NCBI GenBank assembly: GCA_035771165.1
Contig: JAWNZC010000337.1
Span: 1,476,501 to 1,540,500 of the forward strand
DNA length: 64,000 nucleotides
Source of the DNA: Paragorgia papillata
Taxonomy: Eukaryota > Cnidaria > Anthozoa > Scleralcyonacea > Coralliidae
Direction: 5' to 3'
Shown here: one piece after another, positions 20,620 through 32,930 of the stretch
How positions within the stretch are numbered: the first letter of the stretch is position 1
Layout: the number at the start of each line of letters is the position of its first letter
Program-made: the position numbers and the translations under genes
Notes under the pieces: model-generated
Databases searched by the model: none
Seen by the model: the letters and a program-made list of their open reading frames with translations, nothing else
What the model was told of the DNA's origin: nothing

Positions 20620-22260
20620 TTCATTCATTGCAAATTACCTTTACTTCTACATGATTTGTCAACATGAAATGTTCAGTGTCACGAGGAGTTTTAACGTGTA
20701 TATTTTTAAGTGAATTTGTTGAGCAAACGTAGGAGTATAACTGATTTTCGACGAGTGAAAATTCGGTCTCCTGGTTATGACGTCAGAGACCATCTTATTT
20801 ACATATCAAGAAAACAAGGAAAAGTTGTAAAAGGTCTTCTTTACCATATTACCAGTTCTTTCAAACTAGACAAACCTAGTTTATATTGTCAATACTCTTA
20901 AATTTAAAGTTAAAACAAATATAAATCAATATCTCTGTATATACTATATACACACACACACTACAACACAAATTCGCAAAACCATTCAGAATTATTTTCA
21001 TAACTGATCTGTTAAATTGTATGAACTTTAGTCACCTTTTCAAACTCGCCGAACTAGTTTTGACTGTCTGTATTAAGTCTATTCTTTTTTTATACATAAA
21101 AATTATAGTAAAAATTGTTTCATAATAATATATATTTGAAGTGTGGTGAGAAGAAGTGTGGTGTAGTGCCGATATTTTTTTTTAGTGAACGAAAATGAAT
21201 TACCGGTGTTTCTGCTTCAGTATTTCGTTCTTTTTACATGTGTACCGATTTTCCCGTTCAGATTGAAAAGAAAATGTATTTCGCATGTATTTAAGATTAG
21301 TCATTTGAACTCACCGGTCGAAACGTGCATGGTTGAATTTTTAACATTACCGGAATGCAAAGCATTTCGAGAATTTAAAAATTTCAATCGTTCGTAAAGG
21401 AACTCTTTGGGTGAGTTATGTAAAATTTGGGCCACTTATCTATCATCTAGGCTTTGTAGTGCACCTGCATGCATTCGAAACATTCTCCTCAATTTCTTAG
21501 ACATATCAACACAACGATGTGTCGTCACGTCAAAATTATACCATCTTTATCGCAATCGTTTCATTCAGATAAGATTGTTACAGAAGCTAAGTGTATATGA
21601 CATGTGGTTTGACAGTCGTACGCAGTGTTAAACAAACCTTCCGGCTGTTGCTGCTGCTTGCTCGTGCATGTATCTCAAAGTTTTTATGACTTGCTCAGTA
21701 GTCACAGTGTGAAAGGATTCTCTTTTTGTATCATGCATGGTATCATTTCTGGACATTTTTCTCCCGGTCTTCTCTTTCTCGCAGAGGAAACATAACTCAA
21801 GATTTTTCATCGACTCCAATCTGCGTATCTTTGGAAGCAGAGGTTGCGCTAGCTATACTGTTGCAACAATGCACTGAATATCCATCCAATGGCAATGATC
21901 ATTCAACTTATTGTTTATTGATGTATACTGATCTACTAGTTATTTGAATCCTTTGACCACATTAATCAAATATATCTGTTATATATCATATATCTGTAGA
22001 CTATGTAGTAGACTATGTATCTTTCATCAATTTTAACCGAAAATCGGATATTAAGATTACCGACAATCTGTCTATCGAAGATAACACCACAAAAAATCGC
22101 AAAAAAATTCATAAAACAGGTGTAATTAGAATTAATTTAGTGAACAGTTTTTCGAGAAACCAGGTGATGTATAAGATATGGCGTAATGTATAGCGCTATA
22201 GAGTATACTTTGATTTAAAGTTAAACCGCGCGGTTGAGGAGTTTGATTGCAAATCATGCA
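20620..22260. other. Gene-free stretch with one weak ORF
   Basis: AT-rich. The only frame with a protein-like look is on the minus strand at 21628-21845. I see no transposon ends or repeat arrays here apart from a short CA run near 20950. Confidence 0.45.
21628..21845 (-). pseudogene. Short Cys-containing ORF, possible fragment of a transposon-associated protein
   Basis: About 70 codons reading KIRRLESMKNLELCFLCEKE and on to MHEQAAATAGRFV. The composition is balanced and the CFLCEK motif recalls CxxC-type N-termini of uncharacterised proteins common in cnidarian repeats. A stop lies just upstream, and no splice sites are evident. Could be chance. Confidence 0.2.
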
Positions 22261-22262
22261 AA

Positions 22263-22752
22263 TACAGTTGAAGCTCTCGTAAGCGACCACCCTCGGGAAC
22301 TGAAAAAAGTGGTCGCAACTAGAACTGGTCGCTTACGAGAATTCGTTCTCGTATGCGACCACCCACTGAAATGGCTGAAGTTGGTCGCTTACGAGAGATT
22401 GGACCAGAAAAACACTGCGTTTCTATTCTGGAAACCAGCCGGAAATAGCAATACTTCATTGTTATGCATTTTATAATCACATCACTGTATTAAAAGTTAT
22501 CAAATTGCTTTTAGCGCAGTGTTGACTGATTGCAAAGCGTAGTTCAATGGTGGCCGCTTACAAGAGCTTAAAAACAAAGAAAAAGCTCAGTTTGTGAATC
22601 TGAAAGGTGGTCGCGGTCGCTTACGGGAGTGGTCGATTACGAGAGCTTTTAGTAACAGAGTTTAATAGGGAATTTAAATGGGGTTTCGTGGGGGTGGTCG
22701 CAACTAGAGCTGGTCGCTTACGAGAGTGGTCGCAAGGAGAGCTTCGACTGTA
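22263..22752. mobile_element. pogo/Tigger-like MITE, TA-flanked
   Basis: Starts TACAGTTGAAGCTCTCGTAA and ends AGCTTCGACTGTA. CAGT ends with TA duplication fit Tc1/mariner-pogo. The subterminal word GGTCGCTTACGAGA is repeated at least six times in both orientations, as expected of transposase binding sites. A fragment of the same family is at 44822-44938. Confidence 0.8.
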
Positions 22753-22904
22753 GTCAGAATTTAAGATTTTAAGGTGCTTTGGTTTTACGGCATGGAAGTA
22801 ATTATAGTCGACGTTGTTGAATAATGAACCAAAATTGTTAGATAAACTTCACTTGCAAACCAGTTTTTTCTGAAAGCTCGGGTCACTTTCCGCAGCAAGG
22901 TCTG

Positions 22905-23130
22905 ATACACTGTTATTTTCAAGGAGTTATTTTAACTCCATCGGGAGAGTTAAAATTACTCGTTTGATGGTAGTAATTTTATAAGAGTACTTTTTACTCT
23001 GAAAAAGGAGTTAAATTAACGCATAATTAACCATAGACAATAACAAGACTACAAGTTACTTCTATATAAAGACTACAAGTTGCTCCTATTTTGGGGGGAG
23101 TGAAAATAACTCTTCAAGAGGAGTAAAATA
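22905..23130. repeat. Region of repeated GGAGTTAAAATAACTC-type words
   Basis: Short palindromic words built from GAGTTA/TAACTC and GAGTAAAA recur about eight times over 220 bp (GGAGTTATTTTAACTCC, GGAGTTAAATTAAC, GGAGTGAAAATAACTC). Probably part of a foldback element whose ends I could not fix. Confidence 0.45.
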
Positions 23131-23139
23131 TATTTTTAA

Positions 23140-24675
23140 ATCAATTTAAAATAGAGAATCAGCACGTATCAGCTGATTTAATTTACCGAAGCAGCATCTG
23201 TGTTACGATCTAAAAAGCTTAAAGATGGTGTACTACCGAAATGGTATACGACTGGCAATTCGATTTTCGAAAAATATCCACTTGTCTGAATTTTTAACCA
23301 ATCAGACGACAGTGACGTGACGCCTAATTATAGCAGGCATAGAAGACAGTACTGTCTTCGCAGAAGTCCGCCTACGATTTAACCAATTTTGTGTTAGTAA
23401 TATTAAACATTTATTGACTGGTGGGCTTATATACGGGTGAGCTTATATTCGGAATGGTGAGAGTGTTAGTAAATTGGTGGGCTTTTACATGGGGGGGGGG
23501 GGGGGGGGGCTTATATTGCAAAGCCACTTATAAACCCCACATAGTCGAGCTTATTGTGTTGCAATAGCGAATAGAAAACATTGTTGGGCGACATTTTCAT
23601 AGTTCGAAAATTTGGTTCGTTGACGTACATGCATCAAATAAAATTCTATTGCCATTAACATGTAAATTCAAAAATCTTAACACTATTATTAAACTGAGTA
23701 AGTACTACAAAAAAAACTAGAAAGTTACCAAATGGAAAATATGTATACAACTACAAGGATAAATAAACATCGCTAAAAAATGTATATACATAATTAGTTC
23801 TGTTAAGAAAGTTTCAACTGGTATTAATCGTTTATGACCAAATATGTAAAAGATTAAAAAAAAACATTACTGAAAAATCGGTATATCACAACATTAGTTC
23901 TTACGTTTCCCGCCTGGTATATCCATTGCAACTGAATTATATCTTATTTATTCTATATATCGGAATAAATAACAGCGTATACGCTGTTAGCTCGATCGTA
24001 TAAATCACCAGCGTTCTTCACTGTGCTATGGAGAGCGTGGAGATCGCTTTTACTAACTCTGGTAGTGGTTTCTATTTTACGGTTTGTGTTCTTTATCACT
24101 AATAAAAGTGACAAAAAAACTTCAGACTGTTCGCTATAATGAATTTCGTTTATATTATTGTGTTCACAATACATATATTTAACTTTTGGAGGGGGATCCA
24201 AATCCGGCAACGGGTGTCCATATTTACTGGTAGATTTGGACCCCTGGGTGGACCGGGGGTCCAAATTTAGGGGGGTCCAAATTAACTGGGACACCGGCGT
24301 ACGGCACGAATGACTTGGCAATAAAATAAACAAGACTGTCAACACACATATATGGTCATGGAAATCTACAAACATTTCGTTTTATGAAGCCGCCAGCTCT
24401 ATAAAGAATCGCTGAAGATCACGCGAAAATCGTAAAGAAGCGAGGCGTACCGAGTTCTTCTTAGAATGTCTTTATCAACCTTTTCCAAGTGTCAATAGGA
24501 GACCGGAGAAACTCATCAGTTGTCAGGTGTTTTAAAATCCGGTAAACGGCAAGTTCGTCCGTCTATTTTCCCGTCGTTAAAACAAGAAACCGGACGACAA
24601 ACTATATCAGACTGGGACAGTGGGAGACCACTCAGACCGTCAAAACCCATCAGTCAGAAACCTTTCATCTTCTAT
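23140..24675. other. Gene-free stretch
   Basis: Contains a 19-G run at 23491-23509 and a GGTCCAAAT/ATTTGGACCCC-rich patch at 24185-24290. A minus-strand frame of 140 codons (23953-24375) runs through that patch and does not resemble a protein family. Confidence 0.45.
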
Positions 24676-24679
24676 AGAC

Positions 24680-24804
24680 TATGTGCACACGGTAACGTTT
24701 CCGAAAGTTTTCGTATTGTTCCAAGTAACGAGCTGATTGTGCTTGGTTCCCTTGAGAACAGTAAACAATACAAAACCGCTCGGAAACGTTACCGTGTTTG
24801 CATA
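24680..24804. mobile_element. Foldback MITE, 125 bp
   Basis: TATGTGCACACGGTAACG and CGTTACCGTGTTTGCATA are inverted ends. The arms continue as TTTCCGAAAGTTTTCGTATT against AATACAAAACCGCTCGGAAA. Confidence 0.75.
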
Positions 24805-26095
24805 TCGAACTCGTTTTTGAAATAGTACACGCAACGGTGTAGCTTCCGTGTAGCTGCTGTACGTTGATAATCGTTATATCTGATCGCAGGGCATACGGTC
24901 TATATTAATAAAGGTGGCCCTGTCTGCATTGTTATCTTATCTATTGTCTAGGAAATTTTCCACGACCAAACTCGAATAGAAATGTCAAGTCTTATAGACT
25001 GACAAACCGGGTTTAGATGTCTGCGGCGCAGGCTAGTGCACGTATATATAGAAATCTCCCATATATAGTGGGTTTTTTCCCTACGTACAATACTCGCGTC
25101 ATAACGGCAGTTTTTACAAACCTGCACCCACTTTGGTTCCTTGTATAAGACAATATCGCCAATTAAAGGTTGGGAAGGTTCGAAGTGACCATATCTGTTC
25201 ACACATTCCCTGATATCGGTTGCATGATGGGATAGTTCATTTCGGTTCGCGATAATCGTCAACATGTGGTGACGACAGCTCGTACACTCTGTCTTTGAGG
25301 AGGCCTTTGATGCCTTACATGGCCTGATGGATAGGGATTGTCGGTAAACCGAAATAATTCATTAATTGATATAGAGAACTTATTATAAGTGTGATATTTT
25401 AACCCATTTCACATGTGACGATGTATTACCTATATATTTGTTTATTGAAAGTAATTAGATAAATTTAATCAGGAGGGATTTAGCTTGCCGGAATTACACA
25501 CTTCTTTAATCTGCTTAGGCATGCAAATTGGTAAACTTGTAGTTGTAGTTTAAATGCGGCAGCAACTATAGAATGTTCACTCATTGCTCACTCCGTTCGG
25601 CGTTGGACATCAGAACTTTGAAGTTATCCTCCTGATCGTTCATATTTTGACGTTATGTGTATAATATATAGCCTGTTCTAATAAATCATATTTCCCGCTG
25701 GTTTTCATTCTGGAAAAAACTTTCCCCAAGAGAGGACAGAAACAGACAGGGCAGTGTAATTAATGATCTAACACTTGTAAGGAAACTTTCCTGTCTTGCG
25801 GAAAATTTACCTAAGAGTAAACCAGCCTTTCGTGCGAGTTTCCATGTGGAACGATGCAGAAAACTGTCCAATTAGATAAATTTGAATTTGAGAAGCCGAG
25901 CGCGCGACATTTTACGCCAAGTGGAAATTCAGCTTTGTGCCTTTATATTATATGCAATGCGGCTGCTTTGCGTGTAGTATTTGGGAACCAACCCGTCAAC
26001 CCGAAGGCTTTTCAAAACAAATCTGGTTTCTTTCAATCTGGGTTGTAATGTTGTCGCAAGAGTGTTTCCATTTGAAAATAAAAAGTTGCCAAATG
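24805..26095. other. Gene-free stretch
   Basis: No exon seen. Around 25019 the words TCTGCGGCGCAGGCTAGTGCA match the right half of the small element at 39957-39986 and its flank, so half of a TAGCCTG-type end may lie here. Open frames at 24948-25265 and 25686-25871 have no family resemblance. Confidence 0.4.
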
Positions 26096-26100
26096 TTTTA

Positions 26101-26213
26101 AAAGGGCCGTAGAGATAAAGTCGTATTCCATCTCGGTGACTGTAGGATGATCCTGTCTTTACAGTCACAGCTAGCTGAGCTGGAATACGACTACTTTATC
26201 TCTACGGCCCTTT
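26101..26213. mobile_element. Foldback MITE, 113 bp
   Basis: AAAGGGCCGTAGAGATAAAG and CTTTATCTCTACGGCCCTTT are perfect inverted ends, followed inward by TCGTATTCCA against TGGAATACGA. The text near 52795-52850 (GTAGAGATAGAG, TTCCATCTCAGCCACCGT) is a faint relative. Confidence 0.8.
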
Positions 26214-26362
26214 GCCATGTTTTTTAGTGTTTCCATCCAGTTTGGACGCCATGCACTGTTTATTTCGTATACTGAACCGCAACAACACCATAATGTTGCG
26301 GCCAGGCTTAAAGTGATTAGATAACATCTAGATACTTGTTTACTTGTTTACTTGTTTACTTA

Positions 26363-26483
26363 TTCATTATTATTATTATTATCATTATTATTATTATTAT
26401 TATTATTATCATTATTATTATCATTATCATCATTATTATTATTATTGTTATTATTATTATTAATAATAATTTTACTGTTATTG

Positions 26484-26524
<41 letters not shown>
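26363..26524. repeat. ATT trinucleotide microsatellite
   Basis: About 160 bp of ATT units with occasional ATC and GTT, reading AAT in the middle. Confidence 0.95.
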
Positions 26525-26847
26525 TTGTATGTTTAGTGTATTTTTCGATTCCTAAGATTTAGTAATGCAGTAATAGTGGATTAAATTGAATTTATACCGA
26601 AACAATCATTGCAAGTGAGTAGTAACATAATTTACTATTTCATATTTACAGTTCTTTAGTTTTTAGCATCAATGTATATTTAGTAGTGGTAGTAAGTAAG
26701 GGTGTTTCGCACGATGAAGACGATAAAATTCCTCGACAGGACTGCATGGTTATCCCTGCTGTGCCTTGCTGACACCACCTTTTTATCCTAGTTTTAAAAC
26801 TATAGAAGAACCAATGAATTATTTGAAAGTTTTCATGGCGATAATCA

Positions 26848-26943
26848 ATATAGATAAGTTTTGTGGAAACTGGTACGTAAAATAAATATTTTAGCAAAAT
26901 AAATATATTTTACGTGGTCAGTTTCCACAAAACTTATCTATAT
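26848..26943. mobile_element. 96-bp palindromic MITE
   Basis: ATATAGATAAGTTTTGTGGA and its complement form arms of about 45 bp around the loop AGCA. Confidence 0.8.
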
Positions 26944-26949
26944 ATAGAA

Positions 26950-27700
26950 GAACTACTGACGCGCGTGCATATGTATCTAGTCTAAAACGGCAGATATTTT
27001 AAATTATTATAATTCTGCTTCAAACTGATTAAAAGATTGTACATTTAAACACCTCATGCATGGTCGAAAAATAGGTGGCTTTTTTTAAGTTCAAATTACA
27101 AACAGTTTTCTATACTTACACTCATGTTAATGAAGATTAGTGTAAATTTACGAGTCGCAGGCAATTTTAGTAAGTGCTGGTTTTCTCCACTGAGCAACGC
27201 CTGAAAACAGTTTTTCGACGTCTTGATCAAAGGAAGGGATTTTATTTGTGAAAACGTTCCTTCTTATTTAGAACCGAGTATCCTTTCGAATATTAGATAT
27301 AATTTCTATGTTTAACAGATGAAAGTTGTTCATTGCAATGCTCTATAGGTTTTACTAGGTTTTCAAAAACAAACTGTGCAATTAAATGACTATATCATTC
27401 TCTGCGGATTTTAACGTAAGCAATTTTGACAGCCTGTTACGATCAATATATATAGGGGACAGCACTGATGAGAGAATTCATAAATCTGTACTTGAAAATT
27501 AGATTATGATTCGTCAGTAATAATGCGCATGTTTATCTCTTTCAATCATTTAATCACGCATGTTTAGCTCTTTCAATCAGACTACGTGTCATTCATATTA
27601 AACCTGCAGTTTAGTCGTTGGGTTTATATTTGGGGCTTGATTGCATGTGTTGGGTTGACATTGAAAGGCAAAGGATGAGAAACAATATAAATTAGCAATA
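26950..27700. other. Gene-free stretch upstream of an orphan signal exon
   Basis: No repeat or exon recognised. The last 150 bp could hold the promoter and 5' UTR of the 27710 exon. TATAAA at 27686-27691 is too close to the ATG to be an ordinary TATA box. Confidence 0.4.
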
Positions 27701-27709
27701 CCAACAAAG

Positions 27710-27767
27710 ATGGCGTATGAAGTATGGCGTATTGCCGTTGGCATCGTTCTTCTTTCCTTAATTTTCT
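27710..27767 (+). CDS. Candidate signal-peptide first exon
   Basis: AAAGATGG is a strong start context (A at -3, G at +4). The frame reads MAYEVWRIAVGIVLLSLIF, a short N-region and hydrophobic core typical of a secretory signal, then meets TCT|GTAAGTAC and leaves in phase 1. No second exon was found nearby. Its phase would fit the 47288 and 57456 exons of the WAP gene, so it may be an alternative first exon of that gene. It may also belong to a separate secreted-protein gene whose other exons I could not see, or be chance. Confidence 0.4.
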
Positions 27768-28270
27768 GTAAGTACACACCTTAATTTGTTTATCTCACAT
27801 GATCTTGCCGTTGTCATGTTGTGTCCATGTTATATTATCAAAGTAAAGAGACTGTTTTCTTGTAACTTTATTGATATTTAATTAGTGTTATACATATACA
27901 TTAAACTAAGAAGTTAACTTGTTCTGTACTCCTGAAATCACTATGGCACTAATTGCCTTTTGTGATTACCATTCATTTGATTTAACCATGCAGGCCTGAG
28001 CCGGTTACGACTTCCAGCCGATTGTCGGTAGCCAGAGTCAGATGTTATTCTCTTTACTCCGTTCTGTGACAATCTTCAGCCATTAGGCAGACGAAGATTG
28101 TGATTAATTTTAAGCAATTATTACTATAATAACTGTTATACTCATGGATATTCTCGTCTATAGTGCAATATTCCAAATTCATCGATCTTTAGATGGTTGA
28201 CCCCCATCTGGGACTCTGACCCAAAATATTTGTCTCATATGCTTTTTTGCCCTTTAATCGTGTTAGATTA

Positions 28271-28290
28271 TAGCCTGTTTACTCAGGCTA
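28271..28290. mobile_element. 20-bp Mutator-like element with perfect 9-bp TSD
   Basis: The whole element is TAGCCTGTTTACTCAGGCTA: two 7-8 bp termini around a tiny core. Both sides carry GTTAGATTA (28262-28270 and 28291-28299). The only reason to call it an insertion is this duplication and the family termini, but both are exact. Confidence 0.8.
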
Positions 28291-28784
28291 GTTAGATTAT
28301 GGCTTATTATGAGATTTATGGCCGCATTCAGGCCTCATGCGCTGCGCTGTAGACCATGGCATTTACTTGCTTTGGACCATATGTTTCAAACTTCAGTCTG
28401 CTCCTCAGCCGGGGTGAAAGCTGATAGTGTAAATAATCAGTTTTTAATTACGAAGACCGCTAAAACACGTATTGCAACATTTTCAAGTGCAGACGGGACG
28501 GCATGATTAGTTAACAAAGTGCGGATTTTGCTTATCGAATAACCGAGAGCATAATATTAATAGAGCGAGTAACGAAAATACGGAAGGTTAGGATTTAGTA
28601 TATTATATTGTTTCTAAATTATGACGTGTTGTTGTGTTGGAGGTTGATCTATAGTATATTATTAGTATATAATATTAATTTTGATTTAGATATGAAAAAA
28701 CATGTATGATTTGTTAAATCGTTAAGTCAGCGTGCCAGGTGGTAATGTAAGCCGCCGTTGGGCTATTCGAGAAGTACTCGAGTT

Positions 28785-29383
28785 GTTTTTATTTATTTTA
28801 TTTTATTTATTTTATTTTATTTTATTAACTTCGCCATATGTAACATACATAGAAATAAACATATAAATAACAGCAGATTTAACAGTGGCAGGGGAACCAC
28901 AACAGCGTTAGCCAATTACTGTGGGCCCTAAACATACAAAAGATATAGAGAGATAACTATGAACAATAAAATCACAGTGCATTATAAGTATTACATAATT
29001 AGATACAACAAGAAATTGGGTCAGTGAGACTCCGAACAGAGTTGCACTTGAGACAAATTGTTTTAAACGTGCGAGGGTCTTCACAATTATAAGAAGTTAC
29101 CAACGATAAAAAATAATACTTCAGCATAACTGATTTAAATAAAGAAAGAGTATCTGTGTTAAGGTCAAGTTTGTCTGCAAGAGAGTTCCAAATTCGGGTG
29201 GTTCTGATGACGTGGGATTTTTTTTTGGGGGGGGCCTTCAATTGTTTCCTGTTTCAAAGCTCTTCTTCTTTTATCGAAGAAACTGTCGGTATACACCAAT
29301 GTCTTGGATAGAAGTGATTTATAATGATAAAATCGCTTTATAAGTTTAAGTTTAATTACTCGGGCTACCTGTGGTAGACCCAT
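28785..29383 (-). pseudogene. 3' end of a non-LTR retrotransposon: ORF2 C-terminus plus 3' UTR
   Basis: On the minus strand 29383-28999 encodes the end of an ORF2 (IRTTRIWNSLADKLD, then LFKSVMLKYYF, then DPRTFKTICLKCNSVRS and a final CC). R-x-WNSLP-x-FK is the usual C-terminal landmark of CR1/L2-like elements. A frameshift lies at the homopolymer tract 29220-29233. After the stop the 3' UTR runs to a (TAAAA)n-like tail at 28785-28825. The 5' part, with the catalytic domains, is missing. Confidence 0.75.
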
Positions 29384-29390
29384 AGTGGAA

Positions 29391-30240
29391 AGTAGGCCAC
29401 TTTAGCGGAAGATCTCCTGCGGAAGGCTACTTTGCAAAATGCTCCAATGCGGTAGAATAGTGCGGTAGACAGCTTGAAAAATCAGCAATGCGGCAGGATA
29501 TCGCGGTAGAAAGAGCAATGCGGCAGGATATTGTCATATTATGGGAGAAAGCTAGCGCCTAGTGGTAGTCGTTAGAAAGCTAGTGATGCGCTGCCGATGT
29601 AAATCTAGGCAACTCACAACTGTGACATTGATATCTCGAGCATTAATTTTCAATATTTATTCCGGTCGGTGATCGCTTTGTTTTGCCGGCTTTTTCCCCA
29701 TTGGTCTTTTCTCCGGTATTTGTAAAGAACGTTCACGTTGCCGTTGAGGAGTCGTCGCTCACGTTAGGTAAGCTACTAACTACTAAGCTGACTGAGCTGA
29801 GCTGAGCTGTGATTTGTTTGTTCAGTTAATCTGACTCAGGGGTGCAAAAATCTGAAAACGTTTTTGGATACGAAACTTTTTTTGGTCTGATTATAAAATT
29901 GACTATTACTAATGTCTAATGACTGTCACTGGTTATTTTTCATAGAATTGTTTTAAGGTTAAGTTAATTGGAAAGATTTGTTACAGTATTCTATACGAAA
30001 AATAATAAAGCTAGAGTAATGCTATAAATATGCCGAACAGGTGAAACGCTAATTGCGGCAGAGAAACTAATTAGGGTGTGGCTATTTGGTAGCTCTGACA
30101 CGACACCCAGAATCCTGCTCATTGAGATGCCAGGATAGCTAGTGTAAAAATACCAGTGGAGTTTACCAGGATAGTGTAAAAATAGAAATGGTGATGAATA
30201 GCAATGCTTGAGATGTGCAAGGCAACATATGTGCGGCAGG
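29391..30240. other. Gene-free stretch with GCGGTAGA repeats
   Basis: Between 29440 and 29540 GCGGTAGA and CAATGCGGCAGGATAT recur two to three times. GAGCT is tandemly repeated at 29797-29810. No exon is seen. Confidence 0.45.
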
Positions 30241-30249
30241 GTCTCTTTT

Positions 30250-30470
30250 AAGGATTTTTCCGTTGGGGGTGGGGGTGGGGGGGGGGGGCATTCACAAAAA
30301 TAGACTTTTCTAGGGAGTCTGGGGGCATGCTCCCTGGAAATTTTTGAAATTTAGAGTCTAGGAAATGTGATTTTCTGCATTCTGAGGGGTGATTTTTAAG
30401 AACACTGAAGATCATAAAATGTCATAAAAATAGGCACGCCCAGGCGTGCATGTATCTACTGCGTTTAATG
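30250..30470. mobile_element. Damaged copy of the 14000-14574 hAT MITE family
   Basis: The order of G-rich tract, GTCTGGGGGCATGC, TTTTTGAAAT, TAGAGT and CATAAAA follows the left half of the 14000-14574 element. The ends and target duplication are not preserved. Confidence 0.5.
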
Positions 30471-30511
30471 CCTGTAGCTACTATGGTAAAAACAATGATG
30501 CAACTGTGTAC

Positions 30512-30629
30512 TTGTAACAACCTTGTATTCATGGCTGAACAAGATTCTTGACAAAATTGATGAAATTTTATCTAGTTGTAACAACCTTGTATTCAGATCT
30601 AGAGCTGAACAAGATTTTTGACAAAATTG
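30512..30629. repeat. Tandem duplication, period 64 bp
   Basis: TTGTAACAACCTTGTATTCA and GCTGAACAAGATT..TTGACAAAATTG occur twice, starting at 30512 and 30576. Confidence 0.8.
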
Positions 30630-30639
30630 TGATGTCTAC

Positions 30640-32235
30640 TGTATGCTCACAGGCCATGCTGTGTTTTAACTTTGATAAAGAACTCAGTCAACTCAGACTC
30701 TCAGAGTAAAGCCAGCAAGGCACAGAAGGGTAAGTGCTAACAACTCTACTCATATCTGGCATGAGTCCAAGCCCGGACAGGTGCATGGTCACCCATTCAA
30801 ATACTAACTCCATCCAAATGGGCTTTACTGCAGTCCTCAGTGGTGAGAGGCAGTGCACTAATAGCTTGACTATTAAAGCTATGGTACTAAAAGCTATAGT
30901 CATTAAGTATGGTAGTAAAGCTTTAATTAAGTAGGTCAATCAAATTAACATAACTATATAACAACTCACAAAATTTGACTTAATTGACTAATTTAAGACA
31001 GTATTTAAATATTTTCGTTACAACAATTTGTCAAACAATAATGCAATCTAGTAAAGAAAATCACTTGAGATAACAAGCATCTCGAGTATTACTGCTGTAA
31101 AATTTAATAGTGAATGAAAAATTATGTCATCAAAATAAGAGCAACCATACATTAATTGTTCTTCAAGACATGCATACATGCAGAAAAAGGTACAATAAAT
31201 GTTTGCACATTCATAACACAGATTTTCAATGACATTGACAGCTGCAGCATACAATTTTACTCCATTAATACTGTATATAGATTAAGCCAGTTACTGACAT
31301 TTGACTATTTGTCATCTACATCGACAATATGTTATTTAATAGCATATTTCGCTCGTGGACTACCATAGGTTTTGGGCATTGTTGCTTAACCATGAAGCTA
31401 ACTTTGTTTTCTTAGAAGAAGGTCATCCATTTCTATTCTGCAACGCACAGTCTTGTCAGTTTACGAAGCAGATATGTTGGCCATATAAATTGCCTCGTCT
31501 GAATATGAAATCGTCGACGCAAGTGACGCAACGACTCGATTAATTTGCTTTCAAAAACTTTTATCATTATTTCAACAACGTCTAGTACATCACAATTAAG
31601 AATTGATACTTACTTACTTACTTACTTACGATTCATACTTAAAATACTTACTAAATTTGTAAAAACTTCCTCTTGTTGAATATCCCGCTCCTTGTCAAAT
31701 ATCTCGCTCCATGCGACCATGCTGTCAACAATGACTTATGAAATATACTTGGTGTACAGTAGTTATTTTGGCTTTGGTGGTCTGTCGTGAGTCAATCGTT
31801 TTATTCCATGTTTTGATTGGCCCCGAAGGCATTATTTTGTTAACTTTACCTTACATTACACGGACGACAGCAATGTATCTACTCGCGCATACGCAGTGGA
31901 TACAAAAACTAGTTAAAATACAACACATTTCTGACTGTTTCACTTTGTGTCAGAACTCATCAGCATGTTCACTTTCAATTATAATATGGAAAATGTTGTG
32001 AGGAACTATAAAAAGATTTTTCGTCACCACATACCACTTATCAAAATAAAACTATTTAACTAATATAAAGATTTATCTATATCTTTGTAACAACTGAAAC
32101 TATCCAACTGACTTGCTTATCCATACACATTTTATCCTGGGGCAAAAAGAGACTTACTGGGGGGGGGGGGCAAAATCAATTTGGGGGGGCGCAAGGGGTA
32201 CTGACTGGGGGGCTTACCCCCACTGGTGTGCGGAC
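30640..32235. other. Gene-free stretch
   Basis: No supported exon. It holds a CTTA microsatellite (31609-31628) and a poly-G patch (32160-32170) followed by GGGGGGCGCAAGG and TACTGACTGGGGGG, probably debris of the G-rich hAT family. Confidence 0.45.
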
Positions 32236-32239
32236 ATAA

Positions 32240-32930
32240 AGTTCAAATATGTGGATGGAAATCGCACTTCTGGTGAACTACTATGATTTGGTATCTATGT
32301 GAACTGTTGGGAAACTTAAATCCTTGAATATGTTGAAAACATTGAGATGAAAAAATATATCTGTTGAAACTACAATACTGAGTATTGTCGTACTGTCTTA
32401 TATATTTCAAATACTAGCAGAATCACAAAATATTTGTGATGTGCATTACACTTGAATGCCACAGCATATTTATGACAGGTAAAATGTTGTTTTGGAGCAC
32501 AATATTGTTGATGATCTGGGGCCAGTTGTATGAAGCCTGGATAGCTTATCTAGTTGATAAGTCCTAGCTAAAGAACAGCACTAATCATGCTTTGAACAAC
32601 CTAATTTAAATTTTATCCACTGAATAGTTATGTATCTGATAGTGCTGTTCAGTGGATAAAAGTGCCTATACAGGCTTAATTCATACAACCAGCCCCAGAT
32701 GTTTTATTGACATGTGCGGAATTGGAATTTTACAAACTCCCCCCTTCCTTGGGGGCATGTTTATAATGCTACTGTATGTTTTGGAAGCAGCCAGTAAAAA
32801 TGTTTGTATAGTTATGTGCCATGTTCAAATTAGCAATATACGTATAAAATGATTTAAAATAACTATCAATTTCTTTGTGTGTCTGTGTGCTTTTCACGCA
32901 TTGTTATGCATTGCTTCTTGAAGTGCCTAC
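32240..32930. repeat. Duplicated segment, copy 1
   Basis: Shares long stretches in the same order with 33900-34450: GAACTGTTGGGAAA, ATATATCTGTTGAAACTACA, GTGATGTGCATTACACTTGA, ACAGGTAAAATGTTGTTTTG, and GTGTGTCTGTGTGCT near the end. The copies are about 1.65 kb apart and have diverged by point changes and indels. Confidence 0.8.
32514..32700. mobile_element. MITE inside duplicated segment copy 1
   Basis: The ends ATCTGGGGCCAGTTGTATGA and TCATACAACCAGCCCCAGAT are inverted. An inner hairpin pairs TTTATCCACTGAAT with GTTCAGTGGATAAA. Confidence 0.75.

Noticed and set aside
23953..24375. 140-codon minus ORF
   Set aside because: It crosses a GGACCCC-rich repeat patch and shows no domain, signal or splice context.
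30690..30735. Short exon-like text between CTCTCAG and GGGTAAGTG
   Set aside because: Splice-like ends occur, but the 25-nt content has no partner exon and is too short to judge.
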